Of a DNA stretch of 8,361 bases, positions 1 to 6,868 are shown one piece after another; position 1 is the first letter of the stretch; each line of letters starts with the position of its first letter. The position numbers and the translations under genes were made by a program. Origin of the DNA: Flavisolibacter sp. (GTDB lineage: Bacteria; Bacteroidota; Bacteroidia; Chitinophagales; Chitinophagaceae); the NCBI GenBank assembly GCA_017745135.1, contig JAGIAB010000122.1, positions 1-8,361 on the forward strand, given 5' to 3'. A model generated the notes under the pieces. It ran no database searches. It was given only the letters and a program-made list of their open reading frames with translations, and had not been told where the DNA came from.

Positions 1-29
1 GCCGTACCAATTCTTTATTCATTAACGGT

Positions 30-37
30 TACTTTTG
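30..37 (+). promoter_or_regulatory. Candidate Bacteroidota -7 element (TACTTTTG)
   Basis: The octamer TACTTTTG fits the Bacteroidota housekeeping -7 consensus TAnnTTTG and lies 17 nt before the permease ATG, which would give a short leader. No clear -33 TTG is visible at the right distance upstream, where the closest match is TTC at 11-13. Frame 1 is also open from base 1 into the permease, so this stretch could be coding or a chance match. Treat it as a weak promoter candidate. Confidence 0.3.
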
Positions 38-54
38 CTTTCCAATTTTTAAGA

Positions 55-1146
55 ATGGCGCAAAACTATAACCAGCTAAGAGCCATGTGGGCTGTAACAA
101 AGGCGAGTTTAACGGCCACCTTTAGAAGCCCGCAATCTGTCTTCTTCAGCTTGTTTTTTCCAATTGTACTGATCTGGATTTTCGGTGCATTGGGAAGAAA
201 CGGAACACCTTCGGTGGATGTGGCTTTTGAAGAAAATATTGATACCACAACCATTCTTTATAAAGCACTAAAGGAAAACCCGGTTCTTCATTTTCTTAAT
301 GATAAAAAAAAGAGTGCTGAAGAGGAATTAAGGAAAGGAAGAATTGCTGCGATCATCGACGTCGTTCCTTCGCCGGATTCGACTTTCAGAATTAATCTCA
401 GAACTTCTACTGCAAGCCAGAATGTTGAATTGGTTCAATCCATTATTAAAACAGCTTCTGCTGAAGTTGATAGAGAGCTTCATCCCGATCATAAAGAGTT
501 TGCCACTATTAAACAGGAAGTAAGCTATAATGAAAGACCTTATCAGATGATCGATTTCTTTCTTCCCGGCATGATTGGTTTTTCGCTGATTGGTTCTGCA
601 GTGTTTGGGATCTCTTTTGTTTTTTACTCGCTGAGAGAAACGCTTGTTTTAAAAAGAATGTATTCGACGCCGATCAGAAGAGAATATATCATTTTAGGAG
701 AAAGTATTTCAAGAGTCATCTTCAACCTGATGACGGTTGTGGTGTTGATTGGTTTCGGTTACTATGCCTATCATTTTACTCTTGCCAATGGTATACTGAC
801 GTTTATCGACATGCTGGTAATCAGTTTTATTGCTTTACTGGTGTTTATGGGTTTTGGTTTTTTTATTGCCAGCGTTTCCAAAAATCAAAATGTAATTCCT
901 ATTTATGCCAACCTGTTTATGTTCCCCCAGTATTTTTTGTCGGGAACATTTTTTCCAAGAACCGCATTGCCGGCATTTCTTCAACCCATCATAAAATTTC
1001 TTCCATTGACAGCAGTAAATGATGCCATGCGAAATGTTGCATTTGAAGGAGCTTCCCTCGCTGCCTGTTGGGAACAAATGTTAATTCTGGCGGTTTGGGG
1101 AATTCTTATTTACGCAGTTACTGCAAAAACTTTTCGTTGGGAATAA
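55..1146 (+). CDS. ABC-2 type transporter permease
   Basis: This is an inner-membrane permease of the ABC-2 (DrrB-like export) family. It would form the membrane channel of an ATP-driven exporter; its substrate cannot be read from the sequence. One hydrophobic helix lies at about residues 26-44, just after the amphipathic stretch 'TKASLTATFRSP' typical of the family. A soluble periplasmic domain follows (about 48-165), then five more helices at about 168-191, 222-240, 247-274, 280-300 and 340-357. The segment 'RETLVLKRMYSTPIRREYI' (194-212) matches the cytoplasmic loop that contacts the ATPase, and 'FLPLTAVNDAMRN' (315-327) matches the conserved ABC-2 motif before the last helix. At 363 residues it is of usual length. 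The ATG at 55 is preferred, but the frame has no stop upstream within the window and Met11 (base 85) is an alternative start. No ATPase lies downstream, so it is probably encoded upstream. The next gene begins 11 nt after the stop, suggesting one transcript. Confidence 0.88.
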   Translation: MAQNYNQLRAMWAVTKASLTATFRSPQSVFFSLFFPIVLIWIFGALGRNGTPSVDVAFEENIDTTTILYKALKENPVLHFLNDKKKSAEEELRKGRIAAIIDVVPSPDSTFRINLRTSTASQNVELVQSIIKTASAEVDRELHPDHKEFATIKQEVSYNERPYQMIDFFLPGMIGFSLIGSAVFGISFVFYSLRETLVLKRMYSTPIRREYIILGESISRVIFNLMTVVVLIGFGYYAYHFTLANGILTFIDMLVISFIALLVFMGFGFFIASVSKNQNVIPIYANLFMFPQYFLSGTFFPRTALPAFLQPIIKFLPLTAVNDAMRNVAFEGASLAACWEQMLILAVWGILIYAVTAKTFRWE

Positions 1147-1157
1147 AATTTTTTATC

Positions 1158-1628
1158 GTGCGACTGATCAAACTGGCTCTCATTAGTGTTCTGCTTCTTT
1201 TTTTTGTAGTTACAGCTATTTCATTGCTTATTCCATCCCAGATCCGAATCTCAAAAGCGATCAATATTCACTCGAGCGAAGATTCCATTTTTGCATTGAT
1301 CAGGGATACCGCAAAGTGGAAGCAATGGCATCCTGCTTTTATACCGAATGATTCAGCTCCCAAATTTCCTGCTATTCATATTGCTCAAAAGTCTGAATCT
1401 GATTCAGAAATCATCATGCACCTTCAACAATCGGGCAAGCCTGAAGTGGTAAACGGATGGAAGATCTATCGATATCCCCACGTAGATTCTCTCACACTTC
1501 AATGGTATATGGACTTTAATTTGAAATGGTACCCCTGGCAAAAATTTGGAAGTATGTTCTATGAAAAAACGTATGGGGCAATGATGGAAAAAGGGCTTGA
1601 AAACATCCGGGAGTTGACAAATAAATAA
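1158..1628 (+). CDS. Membrane-anchored SRPBCC (START-like / polyketide cyclase-like) protein
   Basis: This small protein has one N-terminal hydrophobic helix (about residues 4-24) followed by a single SRPBCC/START-like domain, a fold that usually forms a hydrophobic ligand cavity. Family signs are the first strand and helix 'RISKAINIHSSEDSIFALI' (30-48), 'WKQWHP' (54-59), and the end 'WYPWQKFGSMFYEKTYG' (124-140) leading into the long C-terminal helix. The start is taken as GTG at 1158, giving 156 residues and a normal short tail before the membrane helix. The upstream in-frame ATG at 1068 would overlap the permease by 79 nt and add 30 residues that do not resemble the family. The gene starts 11 nt after the permease stop, so the two are probably co-transcribed. 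A role in handling a lipid or other hydrophobic exported substrate is a guess from this pairing. The ligand is unknown. Confidence 0.72.
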   Translation: MRLIKLALISVLLLFFVVTAISLLIPSQIRISKAINIHSSEDSIFALIRDTAKWKQWHPAFIPNDSAPKFPAIHIAQKSESDSEIIMHLQQSGKPEVVNGWKIYRYPHVDSLTLQWYMDFNLKWYPWQKFGSMFYEKTYGAMMEKGLENIRELTNK

Positions 1629-1660
1629 ATTGCATTACGATTGCCTGCAAAAAGCCGCAT

Positions 1661-1710
1661 GAAATTCGAATAATTTCCGCATAACCTCACATTGCTATTG
1701 GCGGAAATCA
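1661..1710. promoter_or_regulatory. Nested inverted repeats upstream of the susC-like gene
   Basis: The 118-nt spacer 1629-1746 carries a perfect 8-bp inverted repeat, ATTTCCGC (1673-1680) and GCGGAAAT (1701-1708), with arms 20 nt apart. The left arm is shared with a second repeat, GAAATT (1661-1666) and AATTTC (1672-1677), with a 5-nt loop. The two hairpins therefore exclude each other in RNA. No T-tract follows, so this is not an obvious intrinsic terminator for the upstream genes. It could be an operator for a dimeric regulator straddling the susC promoter, or a leader structure. The repeats are visible in the sequence; the function is inference. Confidence 0.4.
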
Positions 1711-1719
1711 GTAAATTGT
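1692..1719 (+). promoter_or_regulatory. Possible Bacteroidota promoter for the susC-susD operon
   Basis: TTG at 1692-1694 is followed after 17 nt by TAAATTGT (1712-1719), an imperfect match to the -33 TTG / -7 TAnnTTTG pattern. It would place the transcription start around 1725, some 20 nt before the susC ATG. The -33 candidate lies between the two arms of the 8-bp inverted repeat. The -7 match is inexact and short elements of this kind occur by chance. Confidence 0.25.
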
Positions 1720-1746
1720 AATATCCTTTCAACAACACTTGCTATT

Positions 1747-4700
1747 ATGAGAATTAGAAACTGCTCTCAGGCGGCGAGATACAGGCGTACCTTGCCGACA
1801 CTGCTACTCCAATTTTTTTCATTAGCTCTAATTGCACAGGTTCGGATTTCCGGTAAAGTAACTACTGCCGATAATAAAGGCATTCCTGATATTTCTGTTC
1901 TTGTTCGCAACACAACCTTTGGTTCAACAACTGGTGCGGATGGAGGCTATTCTTTTCAGGCAAATCTGAAACCCGGAACTTACCAACTCGATTTTACCGG
2001 CGTGGGTTACAAAATGTTTACGCAAAACATCCAGGTCAGTGCATCAGGAACGGTTTCAGCAAATGCACAATTGGTGCAGGATGCGTTAAAGATGGATGAA
2101 GTTGTAGTAACCGGTGTATCGGCTGGAACTACAAGACGGCAATTGGGTAGTTACATCGGTACCGTTAAGGCAGATGAGCTTAACAAAAGTGCAACCGGCA
2201 ATGTGCTGGCTGCATTGCAGGGAAAAACTGCAGGTGCTCAAATCATTCAAAACTCCGGTGATCCTGCAGGTGGTATGTCTGTTCGCCTGCGTGGAGTGAG
2301 CTCTATTTTATCATCATCGGAACCTCTTTATATTGTTGACGGCGTTATTGTAAACAATGCTACAACAAGAGTTACCAATACTCAGAACTCTTATGACGGA
2401 ACCAACTTTGTTGGTACTGTAGGTCAAAACAGGATGGTGGATATCAATCCTGCTGACATTGACCATATAGAAGTATTGAACGGGGCTGCAGCCGCGGCTA
2501 TATATGGCTCAAGAGCAAATGCCGGTGTGATACATATCTTCACTAAAAGAGGAACTACCGGTGTGCCTCAGGTAAGCTTCTCAACAAGTGTGATGCGGAG
2601 CGAATTAAGAAAGAAACTGGATGTAAACAGGGCACCAACAAAATTCGGAGGACCACCTGATGGCCCGGGTGCTCTAACTCAGGATATCATTACAGCAATA
2701 GGAACACCTGCAGCACTGTCTACAAATACCACTCCTGTTACCAGGTATGATTACCAGGATTACATTTTTAGAAAAGGTACCGGAACCGATGATAATGTTT
2801 CTGTAAGCGGCGGCACCGATAAGACAAAATATTATTTGTCAGGTTCGTATTTCTATAACCAGGGAATTATTAAGAACACTGATTTCAGAAGGTTTAGTTT
2901 TCGGGCCAATATCGACCAAACGCTGAACAGGTTTTTGAGTTTCAACTTAGGATTGAATTATATCAACAGCGCTGCTAATGAAAAACCCGACGGCAATTCA
3001 TTTTTCTCACCAATGAATGCAGTAACCATCATCGGCAATTTTCATGACATCTGGACAAGAGATGCCAATGGTAATATAAAGGCAGTTGGCGAAAGAGGTC
3101 GCGCCAACCCTGTATCGGTAATTGAAGATTTTAAACAAAGACAAGAAACGAATAGAGTACTCGCCAACCTCGGATTGAAGTTGAAACCTTTCGAAGGATT
3201 CACACTCGACTACACACTGGGTATTGATAATTACGGACAGAATGGAACTACTTACATGCCGCCTTTCGCCTACAACGTTAACACAGCTTTCTTTGGAGGT
3301 GGCCCTACACTTGATCCAACATTGAACGGATATACAAGCACGGGCAATGATTACTTCTTCCAAATCAATAACGAGGTGAATGGTACTTATATTTTCGATA
3401 TCACACCAAGTATTGGATCTACTACGCAAGTAGGATATTCGGTTCAATATGAAAGGAACCGCTATTCATTGGTTCAGGGCAGGGGACTGGCTCCTTTTAT
3501 TCAAACCATAAACGGTGCCAGTACGCCTTTGCAAAGCGCTGATGAAAGAACCGAACTTTCAATTTCAGGGATTTACCTGCAACAAAATTTCCGTATCCTG
3601 AACCAACTCTTTCTAACCGGCGCAGTACGCCGCGATGCTTCTTCTGTATTCGGTGAAGATCAGCGTAACCAGATGTATTATAAAGCCAGCGGCAGTTATA
3701 TTGTTTCAGAATTGGGTTCCTGGAAAAACAGCATGCAATGGTGGAATACATTTAAAGTAAGAGCAGCGTACGGCCAATCAGGAAATTTAACCGGGATAGG
3801 CGCTTACGATCGCATTAATGCCTATAGCAGTAATACTTACCTGGGCAGAATTGCTTTGAACGGAAGTACAAGACTGGCTAATGAAGGTGTAAAACCGGAA
3901 AGGCAAAAAGAAACAGAGATCGGAACAGACATGTCTTTCTTTGGTGACCGGCTTGGGTTAACTTTTAACTGGTATCATAAGCGTGTTGAGGATCTTTTGA
4001 TCAACAGGCAGGTGGCGCCAACAACTGGTTATTCAAGTTTGCTTGACAATTTCGGTTCGTTGGAAAACAAAGGAATTGAAGTAGTGCTCCATGGTGCTCC
4101 GATTGGCAACAAGGATTTACGCTGGGACATCACAGCCATTTTTAACAGAAACAGAAATAAAGTATTGGAAGTAGGATCTGCATTAACACTTTTCAGTACC
4201 AATGGTGGTGCTCCGGTTGCTTTGATTCAAGGTTATCCAGTAGGTATTTTCTACGGAACTTTTTTTGCAGTTGATGCCGGTGGCAATTTGGTAAAGAATG
4301 GAACAGGTTTCCCGCAAATAGAAAAAGGAACGCAAAACAGACCAACCGTTTATACTCCGCAACGCGATGCAAACGGATTGCCTACCGGAACCACCTTACG
4401 CAAAGTCATTGGTGATCCCAATCCTGATTGGACAGGGACCTTAGTAAATGAATTAAGTTATAAGAAATTCAATTTGCGTGTGCAGTTAGATGCAGTGCAG
4501 GGTGTAGATGTATTCAATGCAGATTTCAGAACAAGGCAAGGTGTAGGAAACGGAAAAGAAGCCGAGAAAGAACACCTTGGAATTTATCCGCGTGGTTATA
4601 TCAACAGCATTTACCAGGTAGAGCAATGGCGGGTAGATGATGGCTCCTTCGTGAAGCTTCGCGAAGTAGCGTTAAGTTATTCATTTGGAAATTTCAAATT

Positions 4701-4875
4701 CTTCCGTGATCTCACTATCAGTTTAACCGGTCGCAATTTAGTTTCCTGGGATAATTATAAAGGCTACGATCCGGAAGTGAATGCAGCGGGACAAAGCACT
4801 TTGCTTCGTGGAATTGATTTCGGCACCGTGCCTATTCCACGCACATACAAACTGGGTGTAAATGCAAGATTCTAA
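1747..4875 (+). CDS. SusC/RagA-family TonB-dependent outer-membrane transporter
   Basis: This is an outer-membrane transporter that would import a SusD-bound substrate using TonB-ExbBD energy. An N-terminal signal peptide (about residues 1-30, basic n-region, hydrophobic core ending ALIA before Q31) is followed by a carboxypeptidase-regulatory-like beta-sandwich (about 33-109) typical of SusC proteins. Then come 'MDEVVVTG' (116-123), a TonB-box-like segment, and the plug domain (about 125-268) with 'LYIVDGV' (194-200) and 'VLNGAAAAAIYGSRANAGVI' (243-262), the signature SusC plug motif. The rest is a large beta-barrel ending in 'KLGVNARF', with the terminal Phe expected for BAM-dependent insertion. 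At 1042 residues it is of usual SusC length. There is no N-terminal STN signalling domain, so FecR-type sigma signalling through this receptor is not expected. The SusD partner starts 19 nt after the stop. The substrate cannot be told: there is no enzyme gene nearby and no substrate-specific motif that I recognise. Confidence 0.95.
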   Translation: MRIRNCSQAARYRRTLPTLLLQFFSLALIAQVRISGKVTTADNKGIPDISVLVRNTTFGSTTGADGGYSFQANLKPGTYQLDFTGVGYKMFTQNIQVSASGTVSANAQLVQDALKMDEVVVTGVSAGTTRRQLGSYIGTVKADELNKSATGNVLAALQGKTAGAQIIQNSGDPAGGMSVRLRGVSSILSSSEPLYIVDGVIVNNATTRVTNTQNSYDGTNFVGTVGQNRMVDINPADIDHIEVLNGAAAAAIYGSRANAGVIHIFTKRGTTGVPQVSFSTSVMRSELRKKLDVNRAPTKFGGPPDGPGALTQDIITAIGTPAALSTNTTPVTRYDYQDYIFRKGTGTDDNVSVSGGTDKTKYYLSGSYFYNQGIIKNTDFRRFSFRANIDQTLNRFLSFNLGLNYINSAANEKPDGNSFFSPMNAVTIIGNFHDIWTRDANGNIKAVGERGRANPVSVIEDFKQRQETNRVLANLGLKLKPFEGFTLDYTLGIDNYGQNGTTYMPPFAYNVNTAFFGGGPTLDPTLNGYTSTGNDYFFQINNEVNGTYIFDITPSIGSTTQVGYSVQYERNRYSLVQGRGLAPFIQTINGASTPLQSADERTELSISGIYLQQNFRILNQLFLTGAVRRDASSVFGEDQRNQMYYKASGSYIVSELGSWKNSMQWWNTFKVRAAYGQSGNLTGIGAYDRINAYSSNTYLGRIALNGSTRLANEGVKPERQKETEIGTDMSFFGDRLGLTFNWYHKRVEDLLINRQVAPTTGYSSLLDNFGSLENKGIEVVLHGAPIGNKDLRWDITAIFNRNRNKVLEVGSALTLFSTNGGAPVALIQGYPVGIFYGTFFAVDAGGNLVKNGTGFPQIEKGTQNRPTVYTPQRDANGLPTGTTLRKVIGDPNPDWTGTLVNELSYKKFNLRVQLDAVQGVDVFNADFRTRQGVGNGKEAEKEHLGIYPRGYINSIYQVEQWRVDDGSFVKLREVALSYSFGNFKFFRDLTISLTGRNLVSWDNYKGYDPEVNAAGQSTLLRGIDFGTVPIPRTYKLGVNARF

Positions 4876-4894
4876 CCTTCAAAAGCAAATCATC

Positions 4895-6190
4895 ATGAAA
4901 TCAATCATAAAAATATTTTTCTGCGGATTGTTAGCGCTAACAATTTTTTCGCAGACCTCCTGTAAGAAGAATTATACCAATCCATCTGCCGTTCCGGGCA
5001 GTTCGGCATTCAATTCACCCCAGGCAATGGCGGAATTGGTTGTAGGCCTGCAGCGATGGTACACGGTGGGCAGGGGTAGTTCTTTGTACAATAGAATTTC
5101 AATGAATGGACTACTGACAAATGAATTAATCGTGATAAACCAGGGCAACACTTCTGAGTACCAATTGCAGTTAGGTGGCGGTAATGTTGACGGAACAAAC
5201 ACGATGAGTGCGGGTCTTTGGACGGTCAGTAATAAAATAATTTTTGATGCTGATAGCGTTATTGCAAGTGCAGCAAAACTGGGCGATAAAAATTATGCGA
5301 GTGGAATTATTGCTTATGCCGATCTTTTTAAGGCTTTGGCTCTTGCAGATCTTGCACAGTTCTGGGAAAAAAATCCTGCCGGTATTGGTCGGAATGTAAA
5401 TTTCGTGGATCGCACCCAGAGTTATACAAAGGCCATCGCTGCGCTGGATAATGCATTGACTGTTATTGCTGCCAACCCTATTCCTTCCACATTTATGTTC
5501 AACATTCCTGCTGGTATTGACCTGGTGAACACCTTGCATGCATTAAAGGCGAGATACTCTTTGTTTCTTGGCAATTATTCCCAGGCTTTAACCGAAGCCA
5601 ATGCAGTTGATCTTACAAAAAAATCGACGTTCAATTTTTCAGCACAAAACCTGAATCCGCTTTACGAAACGGCTACTTCCACTAATAATGTTACTGCTGT
5701 AAGCAATGTTACTACTTTAGGGTTACCTGCCGGCTTACAGCCCGATCCAAATGATAAAAGATTGCCATTCTATACTACTACGGCGTACAATTCAAAAATC
5801 CTGGGTTTTGCAGCCTCTACCACAACACCCTGGCCCATTTATTTGCCCAGCGAAATGACTTTGGTCAAAGCGGAAGCCTATGCACGTCAAAATCCACCCG
5901 ACCTTGTAAATGCTTTGGTTGAACTAAATAAAGTCATTACCAAAAAACCTGCTGATGATCCATTTGGAGTAGGCGCAGATTTACCTCCATTGGCCGGGCC
6001 AGTTACACAGCAGCAAATACTGGATGAGATATACAGGCAAAGAAGCATTGAACTTTTCATGCTGGGTTTAAAATTGGAGGATACCCGGCGCTTTGCCCGG
6101 CCGGATTCTGAAAAGAGACGAAACTTTTTGCCTTATCCATTCCTGGAAAGAGATAATAACTCCGCTACTCCGGCAGATCCTTCTTTCTGA
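4895..6190 (+). CDS. SusD/RagB-family surface lipoprotein
   Basis: This is the nutrient-binding lid protein that sits over the preceding SusC barrel on the cell surface. The ATG at 4895 is preferred over the in-frame ATG at 4862, which lies inside the susC gene, because it yields a compact lipoprotein signal: a hydrophobic core at about residues 4-18 and the lipobox 'SQTSC' with the acylated Cys at 23. The mature part is largely helical with SusD/TPR-like segments: 'YADLFKALALADLAQFWE' (141-158), 'ALKARYSLFLGNYSQAL' (216-232), 'SEMTLVKAEAYARQ' (319-332), and the C-terminal hallmark 'RQRSIELFMLGLKLEDTRRF' (381-400) followed by 'FLPYPFLERD' (411-420). At 431 residues it is at the short end of the family, where many members have 450-600. 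It is the second gene of a two-gene operon closed by the terminator at 6192-6226. The ligand is unknown. Confidence 0.92.
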   Translation: MKSIIKIFFCGLLALTIFSQTSCKKNYTNPSAVPGSSAFNSPQAMAELVVGLQRWYTVGRGSSLYNRISMNGLLTNELIVINQGNTSEYQLQLGGGNVDGTNTMSAGLWTVSNKIIFDADSVIASAAKLGDKNYASGIIAYADLFKALALADLAQFWEKNPAGIGRNVNFVDRTQSYTKAIAALDNALTVIAANPIPSTFMFNIPAGIDLVNTLHALKARYSLFLGNYSQALTEANAVDLTKKSTFNFSAQNLNPLYETATSTNNVTAVSNVTTLGLPAGLQPDPNDKRLPFYTTTAYNSKILGFAASTTTPWPIYLPSEMTLVKAEAYARQNPPDLVNALVELNKVITKKPADDPFGVGADLPPLAGPVTQQQILDEIYRQRSIELFMLGLKLEDTRRFARPDSEKRRNFLPYPFLERDNNSATPADPSF

Positions 6191-6191
6191 T

Positions 6192-6226
6192 AAAAATTAT
6201 CCCGCCACCGGCGGGATTTTTATTTT
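6192..6226 (+). terminator. Intrinsic terminator after the susC-susD operon
   Basis: A perfect GC stem CCCGCC (6201-6206) / GGCGGG (6210-6215) with a 3-nt ACC loop starts 10 nt after the SusD stop and is followed by ATTTTTATTTT (6216-6226). The A-rich stretch before the stem (6192-6196) could make it work for both strands. It separates the SusC-SusD transcript from the sigma factor operon. Confidence 0.9.
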
Positions 6227-6251
6227 CTTAGTGTTGCGGAATAAAATAAAA

Positions 6252-6275
6252 AATTGCTGCAACGCTTTGGCAATT
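6252..6275. repeat. Short inverted repeat upstream of the sigma factor gene
   Basis: AATTGC (6252-6257) and GCAATT (6270-6275) form a perfect 6-bp inverted repeat with a 12-nt spacer, 32 nt before the sigma ATG. The right arm overlaps TTGGCAA (6268-6274), which is nearly repeated as TTGTCAA (6280-6286). The position fits an operator, but repeats this short arise by chance in AT-rich DNA. No convincing TAnnTTTG promoter was found in the 117-nt spacer. Confidence 0.25.
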
Positions 6276-6307
6276 CTTCTTGTCAACCTGCCGCGGGACT
6301 ATAGCTC

Positions 6308-6868
6308 ATGGACCATTACGTATTGGTAAAAGATTGTTTAAAAGGGAAACCTTCTGCCCAAAAGCAGTTGTATGACCTGTTTGCATCGCCGATGCTGAGT
6401 GTGTGTTACCGCTATACCAAATCCATGGCTGATGCCGAAGATGTATTGCAGGAAGGTTTTGTAAAAGTGTTTTTCAACCTTCATCAATATGGCTTTAAAG
6501 GGGAGTTGGGTGCATGGATTCGAAGAATTATGGTAACAACATCCATCAATTATTTAAAGCGCAATGCCCGTTATCAAAGCGAACTGATTTTTCCTGATGA
6601 ACATTTGCATGCAGTAGATACGCAAAGTCCACCCGAACTGAAAATGGAAGCCAAAGAACTGGCTGACCTGATCAGGCAATTGCCACCGGGCTATCAAACC
6701 ATTTTTAATTTATATGCAGTGGAAGGATTTAATCATGTAGAGATCGGAAAAATGCTGGGGGTACAGGAAAGCACTTCCCGCTCTCAATACGCAAGAGCAA
6801 GGGCTTTACTGATCCAATGGATTGAACAAAAAAACAATGCTGTAAAAAGAAGTGTTTATGCAAAATGA
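6308..6868 (+). CDS. ECF-family RNA polymerase sigma factor (ECF21-like)
   Basis: This is a group 4 sigma factor that would direct RNA polymerase to a dedicated promoter set when released from its anti-sigma factor. Region sigma-2 spans about residues 21-88, with 'DAEDVLQEGFVKVF' (42-55) and 'GELGAWIRRIMVTTSINYL' (65-83). Region sigma-4 spans about 115-172, with 'LPPGYQTIFNLYAVEGFNHV' (125-144) and the recognition helix-turn-helix through 'ESTSRSQYARARALL' (154-168). Region sigma-3 is absent, as expected for ECF sigmas. The length of 186 residues is normal. The ATG at 6308 fits the usual N-terminus ('LVKDCLKGKPSAQKQLYDLF' begins at residue 6). Its last 11 nt overlap the next gene, a membrane protein with an anti-sigma-like N-terminus, so the two are almost certainly a regulatory pair. 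Assignment to the ECF21-like group is from memory of its motifs. Confidence 0.93.
   Translation: MDHYVLVKDCLKGKPSAQKQLYDLFASPMLSVCYRYTKSMADAEDVLQEGFVKVFFNLHQYGFKGELGAWIRRIMVTTSINYLKRNARYQSELIFPDEHLHAVDTQSPPELKMEAKELADLIRQLPPGYQTIFNLYAVEGFNHVEIGKMLGVQESTSRSQYARARALLIQWIEQKNNAVKRSVYAK

Noticed and set aside
1..54. End of an upstream ATPase gene
   Set aside because: An ATPase gene is expected near an ABC-2 permease, but the frame ending at 23-25 and the frame ending at 69-71 show no sequence typical of an ABC ATPase C-terminus, so none is annotated.
1068..1157. Longer version of the SRPBCC protein starting at ATG 1068
   Set aside because: It would overlap the permease by 79 nt, and the extra 30 residues do not look like the family. 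GTG at 1158 places the membrane helix at the N-terminus as in related proteins.
1630..1650. TTGCA / TGCAA inverted repeat right after the SRPBCC gene
   Set aside because: The stem is only 5 bp with an 11-nt loop and no T-tract, which is too weak to call a terminator.
1747..1840. Twin-arginine signal in the SusC-like N-terminus (YRRTLP)
   Set aside because: The residues after the RR pair do not fit the Tat motif, and outer-membrane barrels use Sec export, so it is read as a basic Sec n-region.
3007..3447. 146-residue open frame on the minus strand inside the susC-like gene
   Set aside because: It lies fully within a well-supported gene on the other strand. Its product has no recognisable domain and an unlikely composition rich in Cys, Arg and Ile, as expected for an antisense shadow.
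5171..5539. 122-residue open frame on the minus strand inside the susD-like gene
   Set aside because: It is an antisense shadow of a confident gene, with no recognisable motif and no sign of its own promoter.
6093..6329. 78-residue + strand open frame bridging the susD end and the sigma start
   Set aside because: It runs through the strong terminator and overlaps both neighbouring genes out of frame, and the product has no family resemblance.
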